This document shows, one piece after another, positions 1-8,232 of a stretch of DNA of 52,438 nucleotides. Both the position numbers and the translations under genes were made by a program. The DNA lies in contig JALHRB010000022.1 in NCBI GenBank assembly GCA_022841665.1, forward strand, positions 1 to 52,438, given 5' to 3'. Under the pieces are notes generated by a model. That model saw nothing but the letters and a program-made list of their open reading frames with translations. It did not search any database and was not told the DNA's origin. This DNA is from Pseudolabrys sp. GTDB lineage: Bacteria > Pseudomonadota > Alphaproteobacteria > Rhizobiales > Xanthobacteraceae. The stretch's first letter is position 1; each line of letters starts with the position of its first letter.

Positions 1-285
1 CGTCGCCTCGATCGCGGCGGCCGGCGCATAGCGCGCGACCGGCACCACCACGCCGCCAGCCTGCCACACGCCGAGAAAAGCGGCGATGTCCTGCGGCTCG
101 TTGGCGACCGGCACCAGCACCGGCTCGTCCCGCATGAGGCCTTGCGTGCGCAGCGCCGACGCCGTCTGCCGCGCGGCCTCGGCCAATGCGCCATAGCTCA
201 GCCGCGCCTGCGGGTCGGCGAGCGCAAGCGCCTGCGGGGCGCGGGCGCAGGCCTCGGCCAGAAGCGCATCGAGCCGCAGGCTCAT
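1..285 (-). CDS. AMP-dependent acyl-CoA synthetase/ligase, N-terminal part (cut by window edge)
   Basis: Only the first 95 residues are present; the gene continues past base 1. The translation begins MSLRLDALLAEACARAP and contains RLSYGALAEAARQTASALR and a stretch ending VWQAGGVVVPV. This is the typical start of the ANL superfamily (acyl-CoA ligases that adenylate a carboxylate and transfer it to CoA). The adenylation signature and catalytic lysine lie outside the window. The ATG overlaps the stop of the enoyl-CoA hydratase gene as ATGA, so the two are probably translationally coupled in one leftward operon for acyl-CoA breakdown. The substrate cannot be told from this fragment. Confidence 0.8.
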   Translation of the reverse strand, partial: MSLRLDALLAEACARAPQALALADPQARLSYGALAEAARQTASALRTQGLMRDEPVLVPVANEPQDIAAFLGVWQAGGVVVPVARYAPAAAIEAT

Positions 286-1100
286 GGTTTCTCGAAACGG
301 GCGTCGCGCCAGGCGATGGCCGCGCGCAAGCCCTCCTTGCGCGCGATCTCCATGAAGCGCTGCTTGTCGACGCTGCCTACGCCCTCGATCCCGAGGTCGA
401 TATCGAGCGCCTCCTTGAGCGCCTGGCCGAGCCCCATGATCTCGAAGGTGCGGTTGATCGCGCGCTTGGTCTCCTGCACGAGGTTGGGGTCGATGACCGC
501 GATACGGCGCGCCATCGCCATCGCGGTCTCTTCCACCTCGGCGGCGGGCACGACGCGGTTGACCAGCCCCATGTCGAAGGCCTCGCGCGCGGCGATGCGG
601 TCGCCGCCGGTGAGGATGATCTCCTTGGCGCGCTTGGGCCCGACCAGCCAGGGCAGGATCATCACCACGATGCCGGCGCCGAACTTAAGCTCCGGCTCGC
701 CGAACACCGCATCCTCGGCGGCGATGGTGATATCGCAGCAGAGCGCAAGCTCGCAGCCGCCGGCGAGGCAATAGCCGTTGACGGCCGCAATGGTCGGCTT
801 GCGCAGCGACCAGAAGCGCGTGACCGCGTCGAAGTCGCGGTCGAGGATGGTCCGCCACTGATCGTGGCCGGAGGGGCGCGCCTCCATCTGCTCCTTGAGG
901 TCGAAGCCGGAGGAGAAATTGCCGCCCGCGCCTTTTACCACCAGCACGCCGACGGCGGGGTCGGCCTCGACCCGGTCGAGCGCGTCCTGCAACTCCTCGA
1001 GCATCCGCTTGTTGATGGCGTTGAGCCGCGCCGGCCTGTTCAACGTCAGAACGGAGACCGGACGGCCGAGCGCGAGCGTGATGGTCTGGTAGTCGGGCAT
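282..1100 (-). CDS. enoyl-CoA hydratase/isomerase family protein
   Basis: A 272-residue crotonase-fold protein of usual family length. The oxyanion-hole segments are visible: GAGGNFSSGFDLKEQ near residue 57 and AAVNGYCLAGGCELAL near residue 103, followed by EPELKFG, where family members carry an acidic catalytic residue. Family enzymes hydrate or isomerise enoyl-CoA thioesters in beta-oxidation or aromatic-acid degradation. It starts 8 bases after the SDR gene stop and its TGA overlaps the ligase ATG, so SDR, hydratase and ligase form one operon. The exact substrate is unknown. Confidence 0.88.
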   Translation of the reverse strand: MPDYQTITLALGRPVSVLTLNRPARLNAINKRMLEELQDALDRVEADPAVGVLVVKGAGGNFSSGFDLKEQMEARPSGHDQWRTILDRDFDAVTRFWSLRKPTIAAVNGYCLAGGCELALCCDITIAAEDAVFGEPELKFGAGIVVMILPWLVGPKRAKEIILTGGDRIAAREAFDMGLVNRVVPAAEVEETAMAMARRIAVIDPNLVQETKRAINRTFEIMGLGQALKEALDIDLGIEGVGSVDKQRFMEIARKEGLRAAIAWRDARFEKP

Positions 1101-1108
1101 GCCCTATT

Positions 1109-1873
1109 TCAGTTGTTCACAGAGCCGCCGTCCACCACCAAAGACTGGCCGGTGACGAAATTGCTCTCGTCGGAGGCCAGGAACACCAGCGCGCCGGTGA
1201 GGTCCTCGGGGTAGCCGTCGCGCTTGAAGGCGCGCGAGTTGCGCACCGCGACGCGTTCTTCCTCGACGTGCTTGGTGTTGGCGAGCCCGGTGTCGCTCAG
1301 GATGTAGCCGGGCGACAGCGAATTGACCGCGATGCCGTGCGCCCCAAGCTCGCGCGACAGCGAGCGGGTGAAGGCGAGCATGGCGCCCTTGGAGGAGACG
1401 TAAGGCAGCATGCGCGGGATGCCCTTGTAGGCGGCGCCCGAGGCGATGTTGATGATCTTGCCGCTCTTGTTCGCGATCATGTGCGGCGCAACATGCTTCA
1501 CCATCAGCCAGGGGCCGCGGATGTTGATCGCCAGCACGCGGTCGAAGGTCTCGACGTCCCATTCGTCGTAGTTGCGCGGGGTGAGCGTGGCGTAGAGCGC
1601 GGCGTTGTTGACCAGCACGTCGATGCGGCCGAAGCGCTCCACGGTCTGCGCCACCAGCTTCTTGACGGACGCCTCGTCGCTGACGTCGCATTCCCAACAG
1701 GCGACGGCGTCGGCGCCATGCTTGCCGGCGATTTCGGCGGCGACGGCGGCGCCGTCGGCGATGTCGGCAACAACAACACGCGCGCCCTCGGCGGCGAGCG
1801 CCAGCGAATAGTGGCGGCCGATGCCCTTGGCGCCGCCGGTGACGATCGCGACCTTGCCCGAAAGCCGTGCCAT
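1109..1873 (-). CDS. SDR family NAD(P)-dependent oxidoreductase
   Basis: A classical short-chain dehydrogenase of 254 residues. The Rossmann motif TGGAKGIG is at residues 12-19, an Asp at 37 after the second strand suggests NAD preference, NNAA is at 89-92, and the catalytic Ser145, Tyr158 and Lys162 (YVSSK) are all present. The frame is open further upstream, but the start chosen gives MARLSGKVAIVTGG with a GAGAGGAAG ribosome site just before it; the upstream extension runs into an intergenic palindrome and has no family similarity. It is the first gene of the hydratase-ligase operon and probably oxidises a hydroxyacyl-CoA or a related alcohol; this is inference. Confidence 0.88.
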   Translation of the reverse strand: MARLSGKVAIVTGGAKGIGRHYSLALAAEGARVVVADIADGAAVAAEIAGKHGADAVACWECDVSDEASVKKLVAQTVERFGRIDVLVNNAALYATLTPRNYDEWDVETFDRVLAINIRGPWLMVKHVAPHMIANKSGKIINIASGAAYKGIPRMLPYVSSKGAMLAFTRSLSRELGAHGIAVNSLSPGYILSDTGLANTKHVEEERVAVRNSRAFKRDGYPEDLTGALVFLASDESNFVTGQSLVVDGGSVNN

Positions 1874-1987
1874 GGAGCTTCCTCTCGTTCTTTCTGTCAT
1901 CGCCGGGCATAGCCCGTTGAAGACGGGCGTAAACGCCCTCTTGACCCGGCGATCCCGCTCAGTGAGCAATGTGCCTACCCAAGCGGG

Positions 1988-2010
1988 ATGACCGGGACAA
2001 GCCCGGTCAT
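1988..2010. repeat. short intergenic palindrome
   Basis: A perfect 9-base inverted repeat, ATGACCGGG / CCCGGTCAT with a 5-base loop. A weaker hairpin (GGGCG TAAA CGCCC, about 1924-1937) lies nearby. Elements of this kind are scattered between genes in Bradyrhizobium-like genomes. Any reading frame through it (MTGTSPVMT) is probably not part of the downstream protein. Confidence 0.6.
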
Positions 2011-2026
2011 GACGGAGTCATACGCC

Positions 2027-2626
2027 ATGCCGGGCGGGGCCGCCGACCATCGCGCGATACGGGAGATCGTCGAGAACTGGGCGCTATGGCGCGACGCCCG
2101 CCAATGGGACCGCTTCCGCACCCTCTGGCACAAGGACGGCCAGATGTGGGCGACCTGGTTTCAGGGCTCCTACGAGGACTTCATCAAAGTCAGCCAGGAC
2201 GGCTTCGACCGCGGCGCGCGCATCCAGCACATGCTCGGCGGCACAACCGTCGATATCAAAAAGAAGCGGGCGATCGCGCAGACCAAGATGACGATCGCGC
2301 AGCGCGCCGAGGTCGAGAAAGTGCTGTGCGACGTCAGCTGCACCGGGCGCTTCTACGATTTCCTGGAAAAGCGCAAAGGCCGCTGGGGCATCGTGCTGCG
2401 GCGCCTCGTCTACGAGCGCGACCGCATCGACCCGGTCGAGCCCGGCGCCAAGCTCAAGCTCGACCGCGATCTTCTCATGCAATTTCCCGAGGGCTACCGC
2501 CACCTCGCCTATCTGCAGGCGAAAATCGGCTACAAGGTGAAAACCGACCTGCCCGGGCTCGAGGGGCCGGCGCTCGACGCGCTCTATGCCAAGGGCGCGG
2601 CCTGGCTGAAGGGCAAGAAGCTGTAA
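2027..2626 (+). CDS. SnoaL-like / nuclear transport factor 2-fold family protein
   Basis: About 199 residues. The N-terminal part (HRAIREIVENWALWRDARQ, then RFRTLWHKDG and MWATWFQG) has the helix-then-strand pattern of SnoaL_4-type NTF2-fold proteins, which include cyclases, isomerases and dehydratases as well as non-catalytic members. The frame opens earlier, at 1988, but those residues come from an intergenic palindrome. The ATG at 2027 is preceded by GACGGAG at good spacing and begins the family-like segment; an ATG at 2009 is the alternative. It is divergent from the SDR operon. The substrate is unknown. Confidence 0.75.
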   Translation: MPGGAADHRAIREIVENWALWRDARQWDRFRTLWHKDGQMWATWFQGSYEDFIKVSQDGFDRGARIQHMLGGTTVDIKKKRAIAQTKMTIAQRAEVEKVLCDVSCTGRFYDFLEKRKGRWGIVLRRLVYERDRIDPVEPGAKLKLDRDLLMQFPEGYRHLAYLQAKIGYKVKTDLPGLEGPALDALYAKGAAWLKGKKL

Positions 2627-2634
2627 CCTTACCC

Positions 2635-2676
2635 GTCATTCCGGGTCCACGCGCTTCGCACGTGTCCCGGAATGAC
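2635..2676. repeat. intergenic palindrome (GTCATTCCGGG type)
   Basis: Perfect 11-base arms GTCATTCCGGG (2635-2645) and CCCGGAATGAC (2666-2676) flank a 20-base loop. It directly follows the stop at 2626, so it could act as a transcript end. The sequence is of the dispersed extragenic palindrome type. Confidence 0.65.
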
Positions 2677-2751
2677 AGACCCCGGGCTTGGCGCGCCCGC
2701 GCGGACATGCGAATTTGTTGGACATAAAACAAAAGCCACCGGGGGGATGGC

Positions 2752-3171
2752 ATGTCGTGGGCGGACAAATTCAATCTGTTGAATGAGTTCAACATCCTGC
2801 GCATCATCTGCGCGGTGTTCCTGGTGCCACACATCATCGCCAAGTTCACGGTGCCGGCCGCGCTCAAGTTCTACGTCGACGTCGGCTTCAAGCCGCCGGC
2901 GTTCTGGATGTATCTGGCCGGCGCCATCGAGGCGGTGCTGTTCGTCGCGCTGTTCTTCGACCTCTACGTCTGGTTCTTCGGCGTCATCGGCTTCATCCAC
3001 CTGATGGTCGCCGCCGCCGCGACCTACAAGCTCACCCGCAACTGGATCTGGGTGATCGGCGGCATCGAGTTCTGCGTGTTCTGGGCCATCTGCTGCCTTG
3101 TGCTCGCCATGCACGCGTGGCACACCGCCGCCCCGGGCAGCATCAACTTTCTCGGCGTAGTCCTGAACTGA
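2752..3171 (+). CDS. small four-helix membrane protein, DoxX-like
   Basis: 139 residues, mostly hydrophobic, with about four predicted membrane helices (around residues 15-35, 50-70, 72-92 and 98-120). The order of helices and motifs such as ILRIICAVFLVPHIIAKF resembles the DoxX/DoxD-like family, but no diagnostic residue can be cited. A purine-rich GGGGGGATGG lies just upstream of the ATG. It is followed by the Old Yellow Enzyme gene after 14 bases, so the two may be cotranscribed. Function unknown. Confidence 0.7.
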   Translation: MSWADKFNLLNEFNILRIICAVFLVPHIIAKFTVPAALKFYVDVGFKPPAFWMYLAGAIEAVLFVALFFDLYVWFFGVIGFIHLMVAAAATYKLTRNWIWVIGGIEFCVFWAICCLVLAMHAWHTAAPGSINFLGVVLN

Positions 3172-3185
3172 AAGGAAAGCAACAA

Positions 3186-4298
3186 ATGGCTAGCGCTCTG
3201 TTCTCCCCCATCACGCTGCGCGGCATGACGCTGCCGAACCGCGTCGTCGTCTCGCCGATGTGCCAGTACAATTCGACCGACGGCTGCGCCAACGACTGGC
3301 ACCTGATGCATATCGGGCAGTTCGTGCTTGGCGGATTCGGGCTGATTATCGCCGAGATGACCAACGTCAATCCGGTGGGCCGCATCTCGCTGAAATGCGC
3401 CGGGCTTTACTCCGACGACAACGAGAAAGCGCTCAAGCGCGTCGTCGACTTTGCCCGGCAGTACGGACCCTCGAAGCACGGTCTCCAGATCGGCCACTCG
3501 GGCCGAAAGGGATCGACCAAAGTGCCGGCAATGGGCGGCACGCCGCTGAGCAAGGAAGAAGGCGCCTGGGAGACGCTCGCGCCGTCCGCAATCCCCTACG
3601 ATCCGACCTGGCATGTGCCGCGCGCCATGACCAAGGACGAGATGAAGGCGACGCTCGACGACTACCTCTCGTTCGTCAAGCGGGCCGAGCGGATCGGCTA
3701 TGACCTGCTCGAACTGCACGCCGCGCACGGCTACCTTCTGCATCAATTTCTGTCGCCGCTATCGAACCAGCGCACCGACGAATATGGCGGCAGCCTCGAA
3801 AAGCGCATGCGTTATCCGCTGGAAGTGTTCTCGGCAATACGGGCGGCATGGCCCAAGGATAAGCCGCTTGGCATCCGGGTCTCTGCGGTCGATTGGGTCG
3901 AGGGTGGCACCACCGTCGAGGACTCGATCAAGTTCGCGCACGAGCTCAAAGCGCTCGGCTGCGACTATATGGACGTGTCTTCGGGCCAACTCGATTCACG
4001 GCAGAAAATCCCGTTCGCGCCGAACTTCAATGTGCCGTTCGCCGAGCAGATCAAGAAAGCGACCGGCATGCCGACGATGTCGGTGGGCCTGATCACAAAC
4101 GCCCGCCAAGCCGAAGACATGATTGCCGCCGGCAAGACCGACATGGTGGCTCTGGCGCGTGGCGCGATGTACGACCCGCGCTGGCCGATCCATGCGGCAT
4201 TGGAAGTCGGCGCCGAACCGCCGATCGTGCCGCGCATGACTCCGGCGCATCCCAAACTGCGGCCCATGCTCTTTCCGGACTACAAGCCGGCGGCCTGA
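3186..4298 (+). CDS. NADH:flavin oxidoreductase, Old Yellow Enzyme family (YqjM/XenA-like)
   Basis: A 370-residue FMN-dependent TIM-barrel ene-reductase. SPMCQYNSTDG at residues 23-33 carries the Cys26 typical of the YqjM/XenA class. HAAHGYLLHQFLSP supplies the substrate-binding His178 and His181, followed by NQRTDEYGGSLEKRMR. The C-terminal phosphate-binding part has ARGAMYDPRWPIHAA. Family members reduce activated C=C bonds with NAD(P)H. The start was chosen at the ATG behind AAAGGAAAG, giving MASALFSPITLRG as in homologues. The physiological substrate is unknown. Confidence 0.93.
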   Translation: MASALFSPITLRGMTLPNRVVVSPMCQYNSTDGCANDWHLMHIGQFVLGGFGLIIAEMTNVNPVGRISLKCAGLYSDDNEKALKRVVDFARQYGPSKHGLQIGHSGRKGSTKVPAMGGTPLSKEEGAWETLAPSAIPYDPTWHVPRAMTKDEMKATLDDYLSFVKRAERIGYDLLELHAAHGYLLHQFLSPLSNQRTDEYGGSLEKRMRYPLEVFSAIRAAWPKDKPLGIRVSAVDWVEGGTTVEDSIKFAHELKALGCDYMDVSSGQLDSRQKIPFAPNFNVPFAEQIKKATGMPTMSVGLITNARQAEDMIAAGKTDMVALARGAMYDPRWPIHAALEVGAEPPIVPRMTPAHPKLRPMLFPDYKPAA

Positions 4299-4323
4299 CT
4301 TCACTTCGGCCCACTGAAACGCG

Positions 4324-4350
4324 GAATGGCCGGGTTTTGCCCGGCCATTC
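4324..4350 (+). terminator. hairpin after the Old Yellow Enzyme gene
   Basis: A perfect 11-base stem GAATGGCCGGG / CCCGGCCATTC with a TTTTG loop begins 26 bases after the stop codon. There is no T-run after it, so it may be an extragenic palindrome that also limits read-through rather than a classical terminator. Confidence 0.5.
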
Positions 4351-4490
4351 CTATTCTGGGCCGCGTTGCTGGTGGATGAGGCTCTCCCCTTCATCTTCTT
4401 CACGAACTTCGCAAACTACGCGAGCTGCTGCCTGACGATTGACCGCGTCTTCGCTTAGAGAAGCGGCCGCGTGCCGCGGCGCCTGCATTC

Positions 4491-4712
4491 TCAGAAGCGA
4501 AGGCGGCGGCACATCGCGGCGTGATCGTTCACGTCACGTTCGAGCGAGTCGGTCCAGGCATGGCCGTCAGGCGCCGGGTAGCTGTCGTATTGCGCTCGGA
4601 TGTAGCGGCGAAGCTTGGCCGCGGCCCGGGCCGCAAGGCCCCCCAAGCCAAGCCATACGATGCCGGAAACGGGCGCGAGCGGGCTGATCGGCCGGGTTTC
4701 GAGAGACTGCAT
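4491..4712 (-). CDS. small hypothetical protein divergent from the winged-helix regulator
   Basis: 73 residues starting MQSLETRPISPLAP, with one short hydrophobic stretch (GIVWLGLGGLAARAAA) and then a basic and charged tail. A near-ideal GGAGGT site lies 4-5 bases before the ATG, which is the main support for the gene; an ATG four codons earlier is less likely because that Shine-Dalgarno would fall inside it. It diverges from the regulator at 4845 across about 130 bases, which suggests a shared control region. Function unknown. Confidence 0.6.
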   Translation of the reverse strand: MQSLETRPISPLAPVSGIVWLGLGGLAARAAAKLRRYIRAQYDSYPAPDGHAWTDSLERDVNDHAAMCRRLRF

Positions 4713-4844
4713 CGTGACCTCCATGGTTCGGTGCCTGCTCAGGCCGCACCGCCTGAACGCCAAAGTGCCCTCGCCCGGCCCGAAAGTCGTGAAACGCCCC
4801 TCAAAAAGTGCCAAAATGTTTCCAAATCGAGGGCTGGGCGGGCG

Positions 4845-6392
4845 ATGTCGGCCATCTACCATCTCGGACCGTTCCGCCTCGATGCCGAGGCGGAAATGCT
4901 TTTTCGCGGCGCGGACCCGATCGCGCTCGGCCAACGTGCGGTTGCCCTGCTTTGCCTGCTGGTCCAGCGCGCCGGCGCGCCGGTCTCGAAAGATGAGCTG
5001 ATGGCCGCTGCCTGGCCCGGTCTCGCCGTCGAGGAAGGCAACCTGACCGTCCAGATCGCGGCCCTGCGGCGGGTCTTTGAGGAAGAAGACGGTGGCGAGC
5101 GCTGGATCGAAACGCTGCCGCGCCGCGGCTACCGCTATGTCGGACCGGTCGCCACGCCGCAAGGCGGCGAGGCCGCGGCAGACCCATTGCCGGCGTTGGT
5201 GTTGCCCGACAAGCCTTCGATTGCTGTGCTGCCTTTCGCAAATCTGAGCGGCGATCCGGCGCAGGACTATTTCGCCGATGGCGTCGTCGAGGACATCATC
5301 ACCGGCCTGTCGCGCATCAAATGGCTGTTCGTGATCGCGCGCAATTCGAGCTTCACCTACAAAGGGCGTGCCGTCGACGTGAAGCAGGTGGGCCGCGAAC
5401 TCGGCGTGCGCTACGTGCTGCAAGGCAGCCTGCGCAAGGTGGATGGGCGCGTGCGGGTCACCGCCCAGCTTGCCGACGTCGCGAGCGGCGTCCATCTGTG
5501 GGCAGAGCGATTCGACCGGCTGCACAACGACATTTTCGCGCTGCAGGATGAAATCACCCTAAGCGTCGTCGGGGCCATCGAGCCGAGCATGCGCGAGGCC
5601 GAGATCGAGCGCGTCAAGCGCAAGCGGCCGGACAATCTCGATGCCTACGACCTCGTCCTGCGCGCGCTTCCCCACGTCTATGTCGCCATGCCGGACGAAG
5701 CGGCGACCGCCCTGCCGCTGCTCGCGAAAGCGCTGGCGATCGAGCCCGACTACGCGCTCGCGCACGGCCTCATCGCCTGGTGCCACGAGATCCTTTTCGT
5801 GCGCGCCGGTTTTCACGACGCCAACCGCGAGGCCGCGATCCGTCACGCGCGCAACGCCCTCACCCATGGCCGGGACGATGGGATGGCCCTGGCATTCGGC
5901 GCATTTATCATTGGGATGTTGGAGCACGATCGTGCGACCGCCTTCGAGGCCTTCGATCTCGCGCACGCGCTCAGCCCGTCGTCCTCGCTCACGCTCTCCC
6001 TTGGCAGCGTCGTGTTTGGCTATGCCGGCGAAGCGGAGCGTGCGGTGGATTGGGGCGAGCGTGCGCTCCGCCTCAGTCCACTCGACCGACTGAACTATGT
6101 CAGCCATCACGCGCTCGCCGTCGCCCATTTCCTGCGCGGCCGCTTTGAAGAGGCCGTGAGCGCCGCACGCCGTGCTGTGCAAAGCAATCCTGGTTTCAGC
6201 GTAGCGCACAGCCTGCTCGCGGCGCCGCTGGTCAAACTCGGACGGATGGAGGAGGCACGCGCCGCAGCCAAACAGGTCATGGCGCTGCAACCCTCGTTTA
6301 GCGCGGCCGGATTCTGCGCCGCCATTGGCATGGCGGACGTGCTTGCCAAGCCTATGACGGAAGCGTGGCATGCGGCCGGCCTGCCGCCGTGA
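4845..6392 (+). CDS. winged-helix transcriptional regulator with TolB-like and TPR regions
   Basis: 515 residues. Residues 1-100 form an OmpR/PhoB-type winged helix (FRLDAEAEMLFRG, ALGQRAVALLCLLVQ, ending LPRRGYRYVGPV). Residues of about 120-250 match the TolB-like region found in adenylate-cyclase-associated and CadC-like proteins (IAVLPFANLSGDP, FADGVVEDIITGLSR). The rest is TPR-like helical repeat. No membrane helix is visible, so it is probably cytoplasmic and senses through its TPR or TolB part. The ATG chosen gives MSAIYHLGPFRLD; the frame is open upstream but carries no family similarity. The target genes are unknown; the divergent small gene is a candidate. Confidence 0.85.
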   Translation: MSAIYHLGPFRLDAEAEMLFRGADPIALGQRAVALLCLLVQRAGAPVSKDELMAAAWPGLAVEEGNLTVQIAALRRVFEEEDGGERWIETLPRRGYRYVGPVATPQGGEAAADPLPALVLPDKPSIAVLPFANLSGDPAQDYFADGVVEDIITGLSRIKWLFVIARNSSFTYKGRAVDVKQVGRELGVRYVLQGSLRKVDGRVRVTAQLADVASGVHLWAERFDRLHNDIFALQDEITLSVVGAIEPSMREAEIERVKRKRPDNLDAYDLVLRALPHVYVAMPDEAATALPLLAKALAIEPDYALAHGLIAWCHEILFVRAGFHDANREAAIRHARNALTHGRDDGMALAFGAFIIGMLEHDRATAFEAFDLAHALSPSSSLTLSLGSVVFGYAGEAERAVDWGERALRLSPLDRLNYVSHHALAVAHFLRGRFEEAVSAARRAVQSNPGFSVAHSLLAAPLVKLGRMEEARAAAKQVMALQPSFSAAGFCAAIGMADVLAKPMTEAWHAAGLPP

Positions 6393-6401
6393 ACGGCTGC
6401 G

Positions 6402-6965
6402 CTATTTCGGCGACACCCGCTTGATGAACTTCGCGAACGCCGCGAGTTGCGTCTTGACGATGTCCTTGACCGCGTCGTCGGTCAGGTTGCCGCTCTCGTC
6501 GAATTTCTTGGCGGCGAAGTTCACGAATACTTCCGGCCGGCCGAACAGGACCGCGTCGATCGATTGCAGCGCCATGCGCAGGTGATACTGCATGCGCGCG
6601 CCGCCGACCTGGCCGGTGGAAGCCGATTGCATCGCCACCGGCTTGTCCTTGAACGGCACGTCTTTAAGCTTCGACACCCAGTCGATGGCGTTCTTCAGCC
6701 CGCCGGGAATCGACCAGTTGTATTCCGGCGAGACGATAACGACGCCGTCGGCGGCGCGGATGGCGTCGGCCCAAGCGTTCACGTCGGCCGGCACGCCGGC
6801 GTTCTGGACATCGGCGTTGTAGATCGGAAAATTGGCGAACGAGGGCGCCGGCGAAAGCGCAAGCTCCGGCGGCGCCAGCGCCGGCAAAGCGCGCGCCAGC
6901 GAAGCGTTGTAGGAGCCCTTGCGGAGCGAACCGCAGATCACCAGCACATTGGTCTTGTCGGCCAT
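6402..6965 (-). CDS. NADPH-dependent FMN reductase family protein
   Basis: 187 residues, flavodoxin-like. The phosphate-binding loop GSLRKGSYN is near residue 12 and SPEYNWSIPG near residue 80, both diagnostic for NADPH-dependent FMN or quinone/azo reductases. The start MADKTNVLVICGS is preceded by GAGGA at 5 bases. An ATG 12 codons further upstream is open but would add a Glu-rich tail not typical of the family. It converges with the regulator gene, ending 9 bases from its stop. Confidence 0.88.
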   Translation of the reverse strand: MADKTNVLVICGSLRKGSYNASLARALPALAPPELALSPAPSFANFPIYNADVQNAGVPADVNAWADAIRAADGVVIVSPEYNWSIPGGLKNAIDWVSKLKDVPFKDKPVAMQSASTGQVGGARMQYHLRMALQSIDAVLFGRPEVFVNFAAKKFDESGNLTDDAVKDIVKTQLAAFAKFIKRVSPK

Positions 6966-7022
6966 TTCGTCCTCGTTCACCTGTTCTTCTTCAACGCCCA
7001 ATTCTTCTTCAACGCCCGAGCG

Positions 7023-7985
7023 CTACTGCGGTTCAAGTCCCGCCTTGTCGCGCACGGCTTTCCATTTGGCGACGTCGTCCACGATCAGCTTGGTGAACTC
7101 GGCCGCCGTCGAGTAGTGCACCGCCGCGCCCGCCTTGGCCAGCTGCTCCTTGACCGCGGGCCGCGCCAGGATGTCCTTGAGCGCGGCATTGGTCTTGTCC
7201 ACGATCGCCTGCGGCGTGCCGGCCGGGTAGACCCAGCCGTACCAGCCGAACACCTCGTAGCCCGCCAATCCCTGCTCGGCGACCGTGGGCACGTTGGGCA
7301 ACGCCGCCTCGCGCTTGGGCGAGCCGACCGCCAGCAGTTTCAGCGCGCCGGCGTCGACCTGCCCGCGCACCGCGTGCAGGAGGTCGATGCCGAAATCGGA
7401 TTCCTTCGCCAGCAGCGCGGTCACCAATGCGGGTGTGGTGCGGTACTGGATGATCTTGGCGTCGATGCCCGACATCTGCCGCAGCAGCTCGCTGGCAAAG
7501 TGTTGCGTGGAGCCGACGCTGACGGTGCCGAAATTCAGCTTGCCGGGGTCCTTCTTGGCGAGCGCGATCAGGCCCTTCACGTCGTCGGCCGGAAAATCCT
7601 TGCGTGCGACCACCACGAAGGTGGAGTCGGCCACGCGCGCCACCGGGGCAAAGTCCTTGACCGCATCGTAGCGCACCGACTTGACCATGACCGCCGAGAT
7701 GGCGTGGCCGGTGCTGATCATCGCCGCCGTGTAGCCGTCCTTGTCGGCCTTGGCGACCATGTCGCCGGCGATCGAGCCGCCGGCGCCCGGCTTGTTCTCG
7801 ACGATCACCGTCTGCTTGAGCATCTCCTGCAACGGCTGCGCGATGACGCGCGCGACGATGTCGGTGCCGCCGCCCGGGCCGAAGCCGACGACGATACGGA
7901 TCGGCTTGTCGGCGGGCCATTCGGCCAGCGCCGGCGCGGCGGCAAAGCCTGACGCCAGCGCGAGCGCAAAGATAGCGCGTTTCAT
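7023..7985 (-). CDS. Bug-family tripartite tricarboxylate transporter receptor (periplasmic)
   Basis: 320 residues with a signal peptide (MKRAIFALALASGF then PALAEWP, cleavage after ALA). The mature part shows Bug/TctC motifs: KPIRIVVGFGPGGGTDIVAR, KPGAGGSIAG, and LPNVPTVAEQGLAGYE. Such proteins capture small carboxylates, and many work as orphan receptors. The second ATG is chosen because GGGGAGGG sits 7 bases before it and only 1 base before the first. No TctA/TctB membrane genes are adjacent. The ligand is unknown. Confidence 0.9.
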   Translation of the reverse strand: MKRAIFALALASGFAAAPALAEWPADKPIRIVVGFGPGGGTDIVARVIAQPLQEMLKQTVIVENKPGAGGSIAGDMVAKADKDGYTAAMISTGHAISAVMVKSVRYDAVKDFAPVARVADSTFVVVARKDFPADDVKGLIALAKKDPGKLNFGTVSVGSTQHFASELLRQMSGIDAKIIQYRTTPALVTALLAKESDFGIDLLHAVRGQVDAGALKLLAVGSPKREAALPNVPTVAEQGLAGYEVFGWYGWVYPAGTPQAIVDKTNAALKDILARPAVKEQLAKAGAAVHYSTAAEFTKLIVDDVAKWKAVRDKAGLEPQ

Positions 7986-8108
7986 ATGCATTCCCTCCCC
8001 TGGTGTTATGGCGCGGTCTTGTGCAGCCGCGTTTTTTTGCCACCATAGAGGGAACTGGCATTAGTACGGGCTTGTCAAGCCAGCGCACCGCCCCGCCGCG
8101 CGCACGGA

Positions 8109-8228
8109 ATGCCCCCTCTCCCCTATGGGGAGAGGGCTGGGGTGAGGGGGTTCCTTTCTCTCGAATTTTGTAAACCCTCACCCGACGCGCTGCGCGCTTC
8201 CACCTCTCCCTATGGGAGAGGTGAAGGG
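8109..8228. repeat. compound palindromic intergenic element
   Basis: Two perfect palindromes, CCCTCTCCCC TAT GGGGAGAGGG (8114-8136) and CACCTCTCCC TAT GGGAGAGGTG (8201-8223), flank a pair of inverted GGGTGAGGG / CCCTCACCC segments, so the whole element can fold as one branched structure. A shorter relative (TCTCCC TTGC GGGGAGG) occurs near 32112. The pattern is of the dispersed element type of Bradyrhizobium-like genomes. Confidence 0.7.
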
Positions 8229-8232
8229 AAGG

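Noticed and set aside
1907-1969. Upstream extension of the SDR gene (32 extra residues)
   Set aside because: The extension crosses an intergenic palindrome and lacks similarity. The internal ATG has a clear ribosome site and gives the normal SDR start.
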